Position numbers and translations under genes: made by a program. A stretch of 64,000 bases of DNA from Thalassobium sp. R2A62 (GTDB lineage: Bacteria; Pseudomonadota; Alphaproteobacteria; Rhodobacterales; Rhodobacteraceae): contig NZ_GG697169.2 of the NCBI RefSeq assembly GCF_000161835.1, positions 2,139,211 through 2,203,210 of the forward strand. Reading direction: 5' to 3'. Shown piece after piece: positions 56,672-64,000 of this stretch (position 1 is its first letter; each line of letters starts with the position of its first letter). The notes below the pieces were generated by a model. That model was not told where the DNA came from. It saw nothing but the letters and a program-made list of their open reading frames with translations, and did no database searches.

Positions 56672-56820
56672 GTCGGAACTCCTAGGTTGGGGTGTCGCAG
56701 CCGTCTGTGACAACTGCCTTGACCGCTATATAAGGTGCGAGATAACCCAACGCCAACCCCGCTTGCGCACCTGTCTCCAAATCGGCACTGTGCGGCAGAA
56801 CCCAAACACTCAGGTGCACC

Positions 56821-58251
56821 ATGTCCAACCTCAAGAATTTCTACATCAATGGCCAATGGGTCGCCCCAGCGGCTGCCAATAACTATGACGTCATCAACCC
56901 ATCCGACGAAGAAGTCGCAGCGACAATCTCGCTCGGCGGTCAGGCAGACACAGACGCGGCTGTTGCGGCTGCACGTGACGCATTCGACAGTTGGTCCCAA
57001 ACCTCCAAAGAAGAGCGTCTCGCGCTCTTGAACAAATTGCTCGAGGTTTACAAATCACGCGCCGAGGAAATGGCCCAAGCCATGAGCCTTGAGATGGGCG
57101 CACCGATTTCGATGTCCCGCGTGAACCAAACAGGCGCCGGCAGCTGGCACCTCGAAGGGTTCATCAAAGCGTTCGAAAAGTTTGAATTCGAAAAACCGTA
57201 CACCGCGACCGAAACAACTCTGCTCGAGCCGATCGGCGTGTGTGCTTTGATCACTCCTTGGAACTGGCCAATGAACCAGATCGTGCTCAAGGCCGTGCCT
57301 GCGATTGCGACAGGCTGTACCGTTGTTCTCAAACCGTCCGAGATCGCACCCCTGTCCGGCATCCTGTTTGCTGAATTCATGGACGAGGCAGGCTTCCCTG
57401 CTGGCGTCTTTAACATGGTCAACGGCGACGGCGTTGGTGTCGGCAGCCAGCTGTCGGTTCACCCAGAGGTCGACATGGTGTCTTTCACCGGTTCGTCCCG
57501 CGCAGGTATCCTGATTTCCAAGGCCGCTGCAGATACGCTCAAGCGCGTCAGCCTCGAGCTGGGCGGCAAAGGCGCCAACATCCTGTTTGCTGATGCAGGC
57601 GAAAAGGCGATGAAATACTCGGCCGACCGCTGCTTCCGCAACACTGGTCAGTCCTGTAACGCCCCAACCCGCCTCTTGGTGGAACGGTCTGTCTATGACC
57701 AAGCCGTCGAAGTCGTCGCACAACAGGCGCGCGACACACACGTGGGTCCAGCATCCGACGAAGGCCAGCACATCGGCCCAGTCGTGTCCGAGGCACAGTT
57801 CGACAAAATTCAGGGCCTGATCCAAGTCGGCATCGACGAAGGCGCAAAACTCGTTGCAGGTGGCACAGGTCGCCCTGATGGCTTGAACCGTGGCTACTAT
57901 GTCAAACCGACCGTCTTTGCGGACGTGAACAACGACATGGAAATTGCGCGCACAGAGATCTTTGGCCCTGTCCTCTCGGTCATCCCTTTCGATACCGAAG
58001 AAGAAGCAATCGCGATCGCCAACGACACACCCTACGGCCTGACCAACTACATCCAAACGCCAGACGACGATAAACGCCGCCGCGTTGCGCGCCGTTTGCG
58101 TTCGGGCATGGTTGAAACCAACGGCCAAGGCTTTGCACAGGGCTCGCCCTTTGGTGGCTACAAACAGTCCGGTAATGGCCGCGAAGGTGGCGTCTACGGT
58201 CTCGAGGAATTCCTCGAAGTCAAATCCGTATCCGGCTGGAACAAAGCCTAA
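56821..58251 (+). CDS. NAD(P)-dependent aldehyde dehydrogenase
   Basis: The 476-residue enzyme oxidises an aldehyde to the acid. The oxyanion region PWNWPMNQI is near residue 147, the NAD site GFTGS-like FTGSSRAG near 222, the general base in LELGGKGANILF near 245 and the catalytic cysteine in GQSCNAPTR near 281. Substrate not determined. Its stop is immediately followed by the GTG of a kinase-like frame, so coupling is likely. Confidence 0.93.
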   Translation: MSNLKNFYINGQWVAPAAANNYDVINPSDEEVAATISLGGQADTDAAVAAARDAFDSWSQTSKEERLALLNKLLEVYKSRAEEMAQAMSLEMGAPISMSRVNQTGAGSWHLEGFIKAFEKFEFEKPYTATETTLLEPIGVCALITPWNWPMNQIVLKAVPAIATGCTVVLKPSEIAPLSGILFAEFMDEAGFPAGVFNMVNGDGVGVGSQLSVHPEVDMVSFTGSSRAGILISKAAADTLKRVSLELGGKGANILFADAGEKAMKYSADRCFRNTGQSCNAPTRLLVERSVYDQAVEVVAQQARDTHVGPASDEGQHIGPVVSEAQFDKIQGLIQVGIDEGAKLVAGGTGRPDGLNRGYYVKPTVFADVNNDMEIARTEIFGPVLSVIPFDTEEEAIAIANDTPYGLTNYIQTPDDDKRRRVARRLRSGMVETNGQGFAQGSPFGGYKQSGNGREGGVYGLEEFLEVKSVSGWNKA

Positions 58252-59186
58252 GTGTTTTGGTGGCGCAAACGCGCACGACTCTTGCGAAAGGCGGTCCAAG
58301 AGACCGGCTTTCTCTTTCAAAACCCTCCACATTTCACGGGTCTGGAACGCGCTCGCGCCGATGCAGCTGCACGCCTCGCAGGTCGCCCGTTGATCCAGTT
58401 TCCGCCGGATCTCTCAGAGCAGGCAAAGGCAGCCAAGCCATCCATCTATGGCGCGCTGGCCCCGATGGCCCGCTGTTTCTAGAAAAGATTACCGCCACCC
58501 AGAGCGAATTTGCCGCCTTTCGGCATCTCATCGGCCGCGACGTCGATCACCTGCTAGCGGTCTTGGGCGCCCTTTCCTATCGGTTCAACTACCACCTGTT
58601 CATGACAGTCGCAGCCGGCACCCCTCTCGACATCAAGGCTCCCGACTTTTCGACCGCTCCCTTGGTCGAGGCATCCTTCGGGTTCAGCCGTTCATTGGGC
58701 TCGGCCACTCAGTCGCTAGCGGGGATCGAAACCCAAAGCTATGCGCTGATCCAGACCCCTTGGGTTCGCAAACTGCTGACTGAAAATGATGTGCCCCTCG
58801 CCACCCTTGACGGCGCATTGGCGACCACACGCACAGTTCCCCAGCACCTCATCCACAACGACCTACACTTCAATAACGTCCTTCACGATGCTGAGACGGG
58901 TGAAAACTGGCTGATTGATCTGGGGATGTTGATGGTCTCGAACATCGGCGCCGAAGTGCACCCTTTTGCGCTGATCGCAGCAAACCACCCCGACAACAGC
59001 CGCCATTTTGAAGAGGCCGTTGTTCATCTGGCACATCCTGCTGATCTCGCGCCTCAGACGGTGCGTCAATCCTGTTTGACCCATTGTATCGAGGTCAACA
59101 TGCGCCGTGCGATCAACCATAAATCCGCTAACCGCTTTGCCAGCGTGGTCAAACTGTGCGGCATGCTGACCCCTCCCGATCGCTAA
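58252..59186 (+). pseudogene. Kinase-like (phosphotransferase) gene, frameshifted
   Basis: Two overlapping frames together resemble the paralogue at 59261. The first frame begins GTG at 58252 (FWWRKRARLLRK and ERARADAAARLAGRP), the second continues from about 58390 (VDPVSAGSLRAGKGSQAIHLWRAGPDGP) to the C-terminal HNDLHFNNVL and WLIDLG motifs of the APH/choline-kinase-like fold. The switch is a one-base shift near 58381-58395. Otherwise the kinase motifs are intact, so the lesion may be recent or an assembly error. Substrate unknown; the paralogue has the same layout. Confidence 0.65.
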
Positions 59187-59260
59187 TCTTCCCATCAGCT
59201 ATCCGATCGAATACAGTCTGAAAAATTGACCAATCCTATATTTCCTGAATTCGAAAATTG

Positions 59261-60238
59261 ATGACCGCTTCTTATTCACTGCCCGCCCAGTGCATGCTTC
59301 ACCTCAGCAAACAAGGCTGGAAACTCAGCCGTCTAACCAACCGGCTCAGGCTGTTGGCCAAACAAAGGCTGAACGCGCCAGAGCCGCTGGATCATGTCCG
59401 TGCAAAAATTGCCCAAAAACTTGGCGGTGTGAACGCCACCCCCGTCCCAGTTGGGTCAATTCCCGCTGGGACCAATAGTCGCGAAATACGTCTATGGCAG
59501 GCGGGCAAAAACGGCCCCAAATTCCTCGAAAAAGCCACCGACAATCCGCATGAATTTGACGCAAGCCGTTATCTTGTCGGCGCTGACCTACGCCATACAC
59601 CCCAGATTTTAGGGGTCAGTACCCGCGCATTGTCGTTCCACATTTTTATTGCATGGGCCGAAGGCAAGCGGATCGATCAGTTTTCCGATACCCAAATCAA
59701 TGCGATTCAACCCTCCGCACACGAACTGGGCAGTGACGCCATGGCTGCGTTGGCGGGTAAGTCCACACTCCCTCATACGCGGAGCGGATTGCTCGAGCGC
59801 AGTTGGGTCCGCAAACATCTCGCTTTATCCGGCATTGATCTCGACACCCTTGATGCTGATATCGCGCAGATTGCAACGCTGCCCCATTCTGCCAACCACA
59901 ATGACCTAAGCAGCTCTAACGTCCTGTTTAACGGTAGCGACTTTTCAATCATTGATCTGGGCAATATGAAACGCACCCCGCTGGGTGGCAACCTGTGCAC
60001 TTCACTGGTCAATGCGGTGCGCTCGCCTTCGACACGGCAAATCTATACACTTGCTTTTAAGGACCTTGTGAATTGGACGGGCATTGATCCACAGGCCTTG
60101 CATCTCTCGGCGCATATCCAAGCGTCAGGCTTCCGCATCCGCAGTGCCATCGTTCAACGCAACCCTCGTCATTTTGCCCATGCCATCGACCTGCTGCACG
60201 CGCGCCATGACTCGCCTAAAACGGTGCCTTTGCCGTGA
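59261..60238 (+). CDS. Kinase-like phosphotransferase-fold protein
   Basis: The 325-residue protein has an aminoglycoside-phosphotransferase/choline-kinase-like core: a catalytic-loop motif NHNDLSSSNVLF near residue 207 and a metal-binding FSIIDLGN near 225. The N-terminal lysine region is IRLWQAGKNGPKFLEKA near residue 76. It is paralogous to the frameshifted gene just upstream (LWxAGxxGPxFLEK shared), so an ancient tandem duplication is likely. The phosphate acceptor is unknown. Start ATG at 59261 with weak ribosome site; the end overlaps the convergent pseudouridine synthase gene by 23 bases. Confidence 0.75.
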   Translation: MTASYSLPAQCMLHLSKQGWKLSRLTNRLRLLAKQRLNAPEPLDHVRAKIAQKLGGVNATPVPVGSIPAGTNSREIRLWQAGKNGPKFLEKATDNPHEFDASRYLVGADLRHTPQILGVSTRALSFHIFIAWAEGKRIDQFSDTQINAIQPSAHELGSDAMAALAGKSTLPHTRSGLLERSWVRKHLALSGIDLDTLDADIAQIATLPHSANHNDLSSSNVLFNGSDFSIIDLGNMKRTPLGGNLCTSLVNAVRSPSTRQIYTLAFKDLVNWTGIDPQALHLSAHIQASGFRIRSAIVQRNPRHFAHAIDLLHARHDSPKTVPLP

Positions 60239-60863
60239 TCCGCATCCCCTGACCTCCGTCAGGATGCCGGAATTGCAATGTCTCTGAATGTAGCATCATG
60301 CGCGGGTGGTCCAGCGCCGCACCCGTCGCATAAAACGGATCACCCAAAATCGGATGCCCCAGATGCAGCATATGCAGCCGCAACTGATGCGACCGTCCCG
60401 TTTTGGGCATCAATCGCACCCGCGTCTCGGCACCGTCGCCGCGCACAACACGCCAATCTGTCTGCGCCGCGCGCCCTGTCTCGGCACAAATCTTTTGCCG
60501 CGGCCGGTTTTCCCAATCAACAATGATCGGCTGGTCAACTGTTCCCTCTTTAGGTTGCAGATCGCCCCAGACCCGCGCAACATAGGTCTTTTTCGTGTGA
60601 CGTTTTTCGAACTGTAATCCCAGATGCCGCTGTGCATGTCGCGTCGCAGCAAAGATCATCACACCGCTCGTGTCGCGGTCCAACCGGTGCACCAACAATG
60701 CCGTAGGAAACGCGGCCTGCAACCGCGTCAGCAAACAGTCAGCCAGATGCTCGCCCTTGCCCGGAACGGACAACAGGCCCTCAGGCTTATCAACCAGAAT
60801 GACTTCGTGATCTTCGTGCAGAATGACCAACGGGTCGTGGGGCGGATTGTAATCGCTACTCAT
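60216..60863 (-). CDS. RluA-family pseudouridine synthase
   Basis: The 215-residue enzyme has the catalytic HRLDRDTSG motif (aspartate near residue 62), an N-terminal VDKPEGLLSVPGKG and the late KTGRSHQLRLHMLHLGHPILGD typical of RluA/RluC/RluD without an S4 domain. It isomerises uridines in rRNA or tRNA; which site is not clear. It converges on the kinase-like gene with a 23-base overlap and lies downstream of the dimethylglycine-dehydrogenase-like gene. Confidence 0.92.
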   Translation of the reverse strand: MSSDYNPPHDPLVILHEDHEVILVDKPEGLLSVPGKGEHLADCLLTRLQAAFPTALLVHRLDRDTSGVMIFAATRHAQRHLGLQFEKRHTKKTYVARVWGDLQPKEGTVDQPIIVDWENRPRQKICAETGRAAQTDWRVVRGDGAETRVRLMPKTGRSHQLRLHMLHLGHPILGDPFYATGAALDHPRMMLHSETLQFRHPDGGQGMRITAKAPF

Positions 60864-60887
60864 CCGCCCCCACTAGCACAGGTTAAA

Positions 60888-63335
60888 TCAGACCTTAACC
60901 CGCTCTGATTTAGGATCGTAAAATGGTTTGGACGACACTTCGGCTTTGACCCGTGTGCCTGCCACATCGATCTCGTAGTCCGACGCCAGAACATCGGCCA
61001 GCTTTTCACCTGAACACTGAACATATCCCATGCCCATCGCGGCGCCTAAATGGTGGCCGTAGTTGCCCGAAGTTAGATACCCCGCCAGTTCGCCATCACG
61101 CAACACAGGCTCGGCATGATACAAGAGCGGTTCACTGTCCTTCAGCTTGAACTGCAGCAGCCGCATATCAAGACCCTTTTCAGCCTTGTCCAGCACCGCC
61201 TCGCGGCCGATGAAATTCGGCTTGTCCTTTTTGACGGCAAAGCCCAGCCCCGCCTCCATCACATGATCCTCTGACGTGATGTCGTGACCAAAGTGGCGGA
61301 AACCTTTTTCCAAACGGCAGCTGTCCATCATATGCATGCCGCACAGCTTGAGCCCCATGTCCTGACCTGCTTCATGCAAGGTCTCAAACACATGGCCCGC
61401 CATATCGGACGACATGTAGATTTCCCAACCCAGCTCGCCGACATAGGTCACGCGGTGCACACGGGCCAGACCCATCCCCAGCTCGATCTCTTGCGCCGTG
61501 CCAAACGGGTTCGCATCATTGCTAAAATCTGCTGGTGACACTTTCTCGAGTAGCGTACGCGCATTCGGCCCCATCACGGCCAGCACACCTTCGCCCGCTG
61601 TGACATCCGTGATGACCACATTGAAATCACCCTGATTGCGCCGCAGCCATGTCTCGTCAGCCAGTCGCGTCGCAGCCGGCGTCACCACCAAATACGCCGT
61701 CTCGGACATTCGCGTGACAGTGACGTCTGCCTCGATACCTGCGCAGTCATTTAGAAATTGCGTATAGACGATCTTGCCCACAGGCACCGAATAATCGCCA
61801 CCACCGACATAGTTCATAAACGCCTCGGCATCGCGCCCTTCGACACGGATTTTGCCAAAGCTGGTCATGTCATACATGCCAACATTTGTACGCACCGCGT
61901 TATGCTCAGTCGCGACATTGTCGAAAAAGTTCTGACGCTTCCACGAATATTCGTACTCGGGCTTCTGTCCTTCGTTCGCAAACCAGTTGGCCCGCTCCCA
62001 TCCGGCAATCTCGCCCATCACAGCGCCATTGTTCAGCAGATGCTGATGGAACGGCGTCCGGCGCACACCGCGCGCGGTCGCCTTTTGACGGTAGGGATAG
62101 TGGTCCGCATATAGCAGCCCCAAGGTCTCTTTCGAGCGCTCGAACAAATACGTCTTATTGCCTTGGAACGGCTGCATCCGGCTGATGTCGACGTCGCCCA
62201 GGTCAAAGGGTTTTGCGCCCTCATCCATCCATTGCGCCAATGCAGACCCTGCACCACCTGCCGATTGAATCCCGATCGAGTTAAAGCCCGCCGCGACCCA
62301 AAAGTTATCCATCTCGGGCGCCAGCCCCAGATGATAGGCATCATCAGGCGTAAAGGATTCAGGTCCGTTAAAGAACGTGTGGATCCCCGCTTCGGCCAGC
62401 ATCGGCATCCGCTCGACCGCGGCCTCTAGGATCGGCTCAAAGTGATCAAAATCTTCTGGCAGCTGATCAAACTCGAAATCCGCTGGGATGCCATCCATCG
62501 CCCAAGGTTTCGCATTAGGCTCGAACGCCCCTAGCAAAATCTTGCCCGCGTCTTCCTTGTAATATGCGCATTCGTCCGGCACCCGCAGCACAGGCATCTG
62601 GGTCAGGTTCGGAATGCTCTCGGTCACAATGTAGAAGTGCTCGCAAGCATGCAGCGGCACGTTCACGTTGACCATTCGGCCAACCTCGTGCGCCCACATG
62701 CCACCACAGTTCACAACATGCTCGGCCTCGATCCTGCCGGTCTCGCCGTTCTCACCTTCCCATGCAACGCCAGTGGCCCGACGCCCCTCACGGTGAATGG
62801 CAGTCACGCGTGTGCGTTCTTTGACGACCGCGCCGTTCATCCGTCCGCCCTTGGCCAGTGCCAGCGCGATATTCGCCGGATCACCCTGACCGTCGAGCGG
62901 CAGATAAACGCCCCCCGTCACACCGTCGATGTTCAGATGCTCATAGCGCTTCTTGACCTCTTCTGGCGAAATCGGTTCGGCCTCAACGCCGAACGATCGC
63001 GCCATCGCAGCCTGACGGTTGATCTCTTCGAGACGCTCATCGGTCAATGCAACAGTGATCGACCCACACCTCTTGAACCCAGTGGAGACACCTGTCTCGG
63101 CCTCAAGATCGCCGTACAGCTCTTGAGAATACTTGGCCAACTTGGTCATGTTCTTGGTCGCGCGCAGCTGCGCAATCAGACCCGCCGCATGCCATGTTGT
63201 ACCACTGGTCAGCTGTTTGCGTTCCAATAAAACGACCTCCTTCCAGCCCAGTTTGGCGAGGTGGTACGCCACCGAACACCCCACAACACCACCACCGACA
63301 ATAACCACACGTGCTTTGTTTGGAAGATCAGCCAT
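60888..63335 (-). CDS. Dimethylglycine/sarcosine dehydrogenase-like flavoprotein with GcvT domain
   Basis: The 815-residue protein has an N-terminal FAD-binding oxidase domain (VVIVGGGVVGCSVAYHLAK near residue 10, TSGTTWHAAGL near 44 where a covalent flavin histidine is expected) and a C-terminal GcvT/aminomethyltransferase domain (about 440-815, ending ELGMGLARVHRVTYVGELGW-like segments and ENXXR-type CRLEKGFRHFGHD). Such enzymes demethylate dimethylglycine or sarcosine and pass the methyl group to tetrahydrofolate. ATG at 63335 with AAGGACG is used instead of a GTG one codon earlier. It lies 12 bases after the homocysteine S-methyltransferase gene. Confidence 0.88.
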   Translation of the reverse strand: MADLPNKARVVIVGGGVVGCSVAYHLAKLGWKEVVLLERKQLTSGTTWHAAGLIAQLRATKNMTKLAKYSQELYGDLEAETGVSTGFKRCGSITVALTDERLEEINRQAAMARSFGVEAEPISPEEVKKRYEHLNIDGVTGGVYLPLDGQGDPANIALALAKGGRMNGAVVKERTRVTAIHREGRRATGVAWEGENGETGRIEAEHVVNCGGMWAHEVGRMVNVNVPLHACEHFYIVTESIPNLTQMPVLRVPDECAYYKEDAGKILLGAFEPNAKPWAMDGIPADFEFDQLPEDFDHFEPILEAAVERMPMLAEAGIHTFFNGPESFTPDDAYHLGLAPEMDNFWVAAGFNSIGIQSAGGAGSALAQWMDEGAKPFDLGDVDISRMQPFQGNKTYLFERSKETLGLLYADHYPYRQKATARGVRRTPFHQHLLNNGAVMGEIAGWERANWFANEGQKPEYEYSWKRQNFFDNVATEHNAVRTNVGMYDMTSFGKIRVEGRDAEAFMNYVGGGDYSVPVGKIVYTQFLNDCAGIEADVTVTRMSETAYLVVTPAATRLADETWLRRNQGDFNVVITDVTAGEGVLAVMGPNARTLLEKVSPADFSNDANPFGTAQEIELGMGLARVHRVTYVGELGWEIYMSSDMAGHVFETLHEAGQDMGLKLCGMHMMDSCRLEKGFRHFGHDITSEDHVMEAGLGFAVKKDKPNFIGREAVLDKAEKGLDMRLLQFKLKDSEPLLYHAEPVLRDGELAGYLTSGNYGHHLGAAMGMGYVQCSGEKLADVLASDYEIDVAGTRVKAEVSSKPFYDPKSERVKV

Positions 63336-63347
63336 CACATTCGTCCT

Positions 63348-64000
63348 TTATGAAAATCGGCGGGACATCTCGGCAATATGTGCCGGTCCCACTTCACAAC
63401 ATCCACCGATCAGGGTGGCCCCCGCATCGACCCATCCTTGGGCAAAATCAGCATATTGATTGGGGCCCAGATCGGTTCGCGCCTTGAGCACGTCCACCGT
63501 CGACCCGATGTGATCAAAACTGTCCGAGATGCCCGTGAATCCATTGGCATAGGCGCCTACTGGCACGCCCTGCCCCGCGATCAACGGGATCGCCTGAGAC
63601 ACCGCCTCAGGCAGGGAACAGTTGATAAACAGCGCCGCAGGCTTGTACTCGGCCAACAGCGTCAACACATCGACCACAGGCTCGCCTGATCGCAACCGCG
63701 TGCCGTTATTGTCATCGACAGAGACCGCCACCCAAACGGGTTTGTCCGTCACCGCACAGCCCATCAAACCACCGCGCGCTTGGTCCACGCTACTCATGGT
63801 TTCAAGCACATGAACATCGACAAACTTTGCGTGCGCCTGCGCGAGATCGGCATAGACCTCGGCCGCACGCTCAGCGGGGGGCGCTTTGTCCGGCTGATAG
63901 GAAAATCCGATCGGCCCCAATGACCCTGCAACCATGCCCGATCCATGCGCATCCCGCGCCTCGACCGCCATGCGGCAGGCAAGATCGGAAAGCCGATGCA
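63348..64000 (-). CDS. Homocysteine S-methyltransferase family protein (5' end outside window)
   Basis: The frame is open to the right edge of the window, so the start is missing; at least 217 residues are visible. Zinc-ligand motifs are LFINCSLPEA and GATLIGGCCEVGPAHI (GGCC), as in betaine- and S-methylmethionine-homocysteine methyltransferases. The short distance to the dimethylglycine-dehydrogenase-like gene suggests an operon in which betaine gives dimethylglycine, then sarcosine. Which donor it uses cannot be read from the visible part. Confidence 0.88.
   Translation of the reverse strand, partial: HRLSDLACRMAVEARDAHGSGMVAGSLGPIGFSYQPDKAPPAERAAEVYADLAQAHAKFVDVHVLETMSSVDQARGGLMGCAVTDKPVWVAVSVDDNNGTRLRSGEPVVDVLTLLAEYKPAALFINCSLPEAVSQAIPLIAGQGVPVGAYANGFTGISDSFDHIGSTVDVLKARTDLGPNQYADFAQGWVDAGATLIGGCCEVGPAHIAEMSRRFS

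Noticed and set aside
57055-58332. 425-codon minus-strand frame inside the aldehyde dehydrogenase gene
   Set aside because: It is antisense to a clear enzyme gene and has no domain of its own.
1-64000. CRISPR arrays, insertion sequences, integrases, plasmid or phage genes
   Set aside because: None seen; no short regularly spaced repeats other than the RTX codons, and no transposase or integrase motifs.

Overview
The window looks like a chromosomal stretch of a marine alphaproteobacterium of the Rhodobacteraceae (Roseobacter group). The evidence is the gene families and their neighbourhoods: a RpoE-ChrR singlet-oxygen module, a DinB with an N-terminal zinc ribbon, a DctD-type regulator without a GAFTGA motif, a DUF3035/BamF-like lipoprotein, a DUF1674 gene beside rsmB, a C-minus 41-residue ribosomal protein L36 next to tRNA-Val, and a betaine/dimethylglycine catabolic operon. 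The genus cannot be resolved by reading alone. No insertion sequence, CRISPR array, prophage or plasmid gene was seen; the content is mostly housekeeping with small accessory patches.

Layout. 1-620 is a non-coding AT-rich stretch with one perfect DnaA box and terminator-like hairpins. 620-4180 (minus): methionine sulfoxide reductase MsrPQ, a DUF962 membrane protein and an FMN glutamate-synthase-like protein. 4510-5861: an RTX/PPC secreted protein broken by a stop codon and a frameshift. 5915-8530: clpB with a visible sigma-32 promoter. 8739-10449: pyrF flanked by two small proteins that appear to be paralogues. 10504-18854 (minus): an NfeD-stomatin pair, then a TRAP transporter (dctPQM) downstream of its likely two-component system (dctBD). 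18899-23576: dinB, an N-formylglutamate amidohydrolase, tRNA-Val, rpmJ and a caspase-fold protein that seems to lack its catalytic histidine. 23666-26458: a large, apparently solitary NAD-type formate dehydrogenase alpha subunit. 26581-32620: a five-gene operon (SDR, DUF3833, MFS, DUF1365, FAD oxidoreductase) transcribed divergently from rpoE-chrR, with sigma-E-like promoters recognisable on both strands.

32624-46217 is mostly minus-strand housekeeping: rmuC-mutL, a pair of M16 peptidases, a BamF-like lipoprotein, lspA, purH, a heparinase-like protein, rsmB and dapB. 46314-54698 is a plus-strand run: rbfA, a DUF2233 protein, truB, DUF1643, a second RTX protein, rpsO, an RNA methyltransferase, a polysaccharide deacetylase and pnp. 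54910-60238 is the most eroded part: an aquaporin stub, an orphan Flp pilin, a 1-Cys peroxiredoxin, an aldehyde dehydrogenase and two tandem kinase-like paralogues, the first frameshifted. The window closes with an RluA-type pseudouridine synthase and a minus-strand operon for methyl-group catabolism (homocysteine S-methyltransferase and a dimethylglycine-dehydrogenase-like flavoprotein).

Functionally the coherent units are protein and membrane repair (msrPQ, clpB, peroxiredoxin, RpoE-ChrR), uptake of organic acids (dctBD-PQM), translation and RNA maturation (rbfA-truB-rpsO-pnp, rsmB, RluA type) and one-carbon/methylamine use. I did not find a clearly new multi-gene system. The best leads are the paired small proteins around pyrF, the kinase-like tandem, the sigma-E locus without a cyclopropane synthase gene, and the degenerate caspase.
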